Below are positions 61,241 to 64,000 of a stretch of DNA of 64,000 nucleotides, in pieces. Position 1 is the stretch's first letter. Each line of letters begins with the position of its first letter. This stretch comes from Anagrus nilaparvatae. Taxonomy: Eukaryota > Arthropoda > Insecta > Hymenoptera > Mymaridae. The stretch is taken from the NCBI GenBank assembly GCA_022575985.1, contig JAKSXM010000014.1:24366001-24430000 (forward strand), read 5' to 3'. Position numbers and translations under genes: made by a program. The notes below the pieces were generated by a model. That model made no database searches and was not told the origin of the DNA. It saw only the letters and a list, made by a program, of their open reading frames with translations.

Positions 61241-62719
61241 TTGGTTTATAAAAATTTTAACCAATTCAAATGGTTTCAAGCAAGTAGATCCAAAGATTCT
61301 AAAAATACAATATTTTTGATTCCTATTTATATTTTTATATCTTGTTTTTTTATTTCTCAGGCCTTTTGGACTGTTTTTGTTAAGGTTTTTCTCTATTTTA
61401 CATATTTTTTCATTATAAGTAAACTTGTTTTATAAAAATTTTAACCAATTCAAATGGTTTCAAGCAAGTAGATCCAAAGATTCTAAAAATACAATATTTT
61501 TGATACCTATTTATATTTTTATATCTTGTTTTTTTATTTCTCAGGCCTTTTGGACTGTTTTTGTTAAGGTTTTTCTCTATTTTACATATTTTTTCATTAT
61601 AAGTAAACTTGTTTTATAAAAATTTTAACCAATTCAAATGGTTTCAAGCAAGTAGATCCAAAGATTCTAAAAATACAATATTTTTGATACCTATTTAAAT
61701 TTTTTATATTATGTTTTTTTTATTTCTCTGGCCTTTTGGACTGTATTTGTTTAAGTTTTTCTCTATTTTATATATTTTTCTATTATAAGTAAACTTGGTT
61801 TATAAGAATTTTAACCAATTCAAATGGTTTCATGAAAGTGGATCCACCTTTTCTAAATATACTATAATTTTAATACTTATTTAATTTATTTATATCTTGT
61901 TTTTTAATTACGCTGGGCTGGTGGGCCGTATTTGTTTTAGTTTTTTATCTACATAGAATATTCTCTTATTATTAGTAAACTTGGTTTATAAAAATTTTAA
62001 CCAATTCAAATGGTTTCAAGCAAGTAGATCCAAAGATTCTAAAAATACAATATTTTTGATTCCTATTTATATTTTTATATCTTGTTTTTTTATTTCTCAG
62101 GCCTTTTGGACTGTTTTTGTTAAGGTTTTTCTCTATTTTACATATTTTTTCATTATAAGTAAACTTGTTTTATAAAAATTTTAACCAATTCAAATGGTTT
62201 CAAGCAAGTAGATCCAAAGATTCTAAAAATACAATATTTTTGATACCTATTTATATTTTTATATCTTGTTTTTTTTTTTCTCAGGCCTTTTGGACTGTTT
62301 TTGTTAAGGTTTTTCTCTATTTTACATATTTTTTCATTATAAGTAAACTTGTTTTATAAAAATTTTAACCAATTCAAATGGTTTCAAGCAAGTAGATCCA
62401 AAGATTCTAAAAATACAATATTTTTGATACCTATTTAAATTTTTTATATTATGTTTTTTTTATTTCTCTGGCCTTTTGGACTGTATTTGTTTAAGTTTTT
62501 CTCTATTTTATATATTTTTCTATTATAAGTAAACTTGGTTTATAAGAATTTTAACCAATTCAAATGGTTTCATGAAAGTGGATCCACCTTTTCTAAATAT
62601 ACTATAATTTTAATACTTATTTAATTTATTTATATCTTGTTTTTTAATTACGCTGGGCTGGTGGGCCGTATTTGTTTTAGTTTTCCTCTACATAGAATAT
62701 TCTCTTATTATTAGTAAAC
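61241..62719. repeat. Recent tandem duplication of a 4-monomer (740 bp) block
   Basis: The variant TTTTTTATCTACATAG, where all other monomers of this class have TTTTCCTCTACATAG, occurs only at 61200 and 61940. TTTGATTCCTATTTATA recurs at 61317 and 62057, and TTTCTCTGGCC recurs at 61725 and 62464. Spacing is 740 bases. Confidence 0.8.
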
Positions 62720-64000
62720 TTGGTTTATAAAAATTTTAACCAATTCAAATGGTTTCAAGCAAGTAGATCCAAAGATTCTAAAAATACAATATTTTTGATA
62801 CCTATTTATATTTTTATATCTTGTTTTTTTATTTCTCAGGCCTTTTGGACTGTTTTTGTTAAGGTTTTTCTCTATTTTACATATTTTTTCATTATAAGTA
62901 AACTTGTTTTATAAAAATTTTAACCAATTCAAATGGTTTCAAGCAAGTAGATCCAAAGATTCTAAAAATACAATATTTTTGATACCTATTTATATTTTTA
63001 TATCTTGTTTTTTTATTTCTCAGGCCTTTTTGACTGTATTTGTTTAAGTTTTTCTCTATTTTATATATTTTTCTATTATAAGTAAACTTGGTTTATAAGA
63101 ATTTTAACCTATTCAAATGGTTTCATGCAAGTGGATCCAACGTTTATAAAAATACAATAATTTTGATACCTATTTAAATTTTTTATATTATGTTTTTTTT
63201 ATTTCTCAGGCCTTTTGGACTGTATTTGTTTAAGTTTTTCTCTATTTTATATATTTTTCTATTATAAGTAAACTTGGTTTATAAGAATTTTAACCAATTC
63301 AAATGGTTTCATGAAAGTGGATCCACCTTTTCTAAATATACTATAATTTTAATACTTATTTAATTTATTTATATCTTGTTTTTTAATTACGCTGGCCTGG
63401 TGGGCCGTATTTGTTTTAGTTTTCCTCTACATAGAAAATTCTCTTATTATTAGTAAACTTGGTTTATAAAAATTTTAACCAATTCAAATGGTTTCATGCA
63501 AGTAGATCCAAAGATTCTAAAAATACAATATTTTTGATACCTATTTATATTTTTATATCTTGTTTTTTTATTTCTCAGGCCGTTTGGACTGTATTTGTTA
63601 AGGTTTTTCTCTATTTTACATATTATTTCATTATAAGTAAACTTGTTTTATAAAAATTTTAACCTATTCAAATGGTTTCATGAAAGTGGATCCACCTTTT
63701 CTAAATATACAATAATTATAATACTTATTTAATTTATTTATATCTTGTTTTTTAATTACGGTGGCCTTAAGGGCCATATTTGTTTTAGTTTTCCTCTACG
63801 TAGAATATTCTCTTATTATTAGTAAATTTGGTTTATAAAAATTTTAACCAATTCAAATGGTTTCAAGCAAGTAGATCCAAAGATTCTAAAAATACAATAT
63901 TTTTGATACCTATTTATATTTTTATATCTTGTTTTTTTATTTCTCAGGCCTTTTGGACTGTATTTGTTAAGGTTTTTCTCTATTTTACATATTTTTTCAT

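Larger units (their letters stand above)
36677..64000. repeat. Satellite DNA array, 184-185 bp monomers with higher-order structure
   Basis: About 148 head-to-tail monomers fill the rest of the window and continue past it. A monomer runs TTTTAACCxATTCAAATGG, TTxATGxAAGTxGATCC, AAATACAATAxTTTTxATACxTA, TTATATCTTGTTTTTT, TTxCTCAGGCC or TACGCTGGCC, GTATTTGTT, TTTTCTCTA and TATAAGTAAACTTGxTTTATAA. Three classes alternate. Class X has palindromes GTGGATCCAC and CTACGTAG plus GGCCTGAAGGGCC. Class Y has AGATCC with GGCCTTTTxGACTG and TTTTACATATTTTTTCATT. Class Z has GGATCCAACG and TTTTATATATTTTTCTATT. GATCC markers at 36681, 36866 and 37050 give the period. Repeated 64-codon open frames start at TTG and are chance products of the repeat. 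Function unknown; it could be pericentromeric or centromeric. Confidence 0.97.

Noticed and set aside
40340..63653. Many identical 64-codon open frames beginning VYKNFNQFKWF in the satellite
   Set aside because: They start at TTG, recur only because the monomer recurs, cover only one monomer class combination, and shift or break in most monomers. No start codon context or selection is visible.
36677..64000. CENP-B box in the satellite
   Set aside because: I looked for the TTCG...A..CGGG pattern in the consensus and found none; CG dinucleotides are limited to TACGTA, AACGTT, TACGCT and GGGCCG contexts.

Overview
The window is AT-rich eukaryotic DNA, most likely from an insect. It has spliced genes with GT-AG introns, a MADF/BESS-type PIF/Harbinger element, a degraded Jockey-like LINE, pogo/CENP-B-type transposase genes, many small inverted-repeat elements and a long satellite array. 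Nothing in it is bacterial. I cannot name the species.

Layout. 1-1.8 kb: a dead Jockey-like LINE interrupted by a short insertion. 1.8-13.8 kb: almost gene-free, packed with nested inverted-repeat (foldback/MITE) elements. One family stands out: its ends read ACTCCAGTCAAA, and its arms are built from 150-300 bp modules containing GGGTCGCTGATCA, ACCCTTAAATTTGCAAA and CCCCTAAAAGGGG. 16.2-20.6 kb: two divergent intact single-exon genes (493 aa on -, 623 aa on +), both derived from pogo/Tigger-type transposases. Both have lost catalytic DDE residues, so they look like domesticated DNA-binding genes. 21.2 kb: a very small secreted peptide, or first exon, with a SAM-like motif. 22.3-25.8 kb: a 1.9 kb palindrome carrying another foldback, then a further inverted-repeat element. 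26.45-30.92 kb: a six-exon gene for a predicted secreted protein of 391 aa, made of two copies of a four-cysteine module; its introns are full of repeats. 31-32.5 kb: MITEs, one with a clear TTA target duplication. 32.9-36.68 kb: a PIF/Harbinger element with a convergent MADF/BESS gene (frameshifted) and DDE nuclease gene (5' half missing). The element is cut off at about 36,677 by the satellite.

36.68-64 kb (to the edge of the window): an uninterrupted satellite array of about 148 monomers of 184-185 bp. It shows nested higher-order structure: three alternating monomer classes (about 555 bp), a 19-mer period of 3,520 bp, a 7,217 bp (39-mer) tandem duplication, a 2,771 bp (15-mer) unit with a 5-monomer deletion derivative, and a recent 740 bp (4-mer) duplication.

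The most interesting items are the paired catalytically dead pogo-derived genes, the duplicated-module secreted gene, the modular foldback family, and the satellite with its base-resolution junction to a broken transposon.
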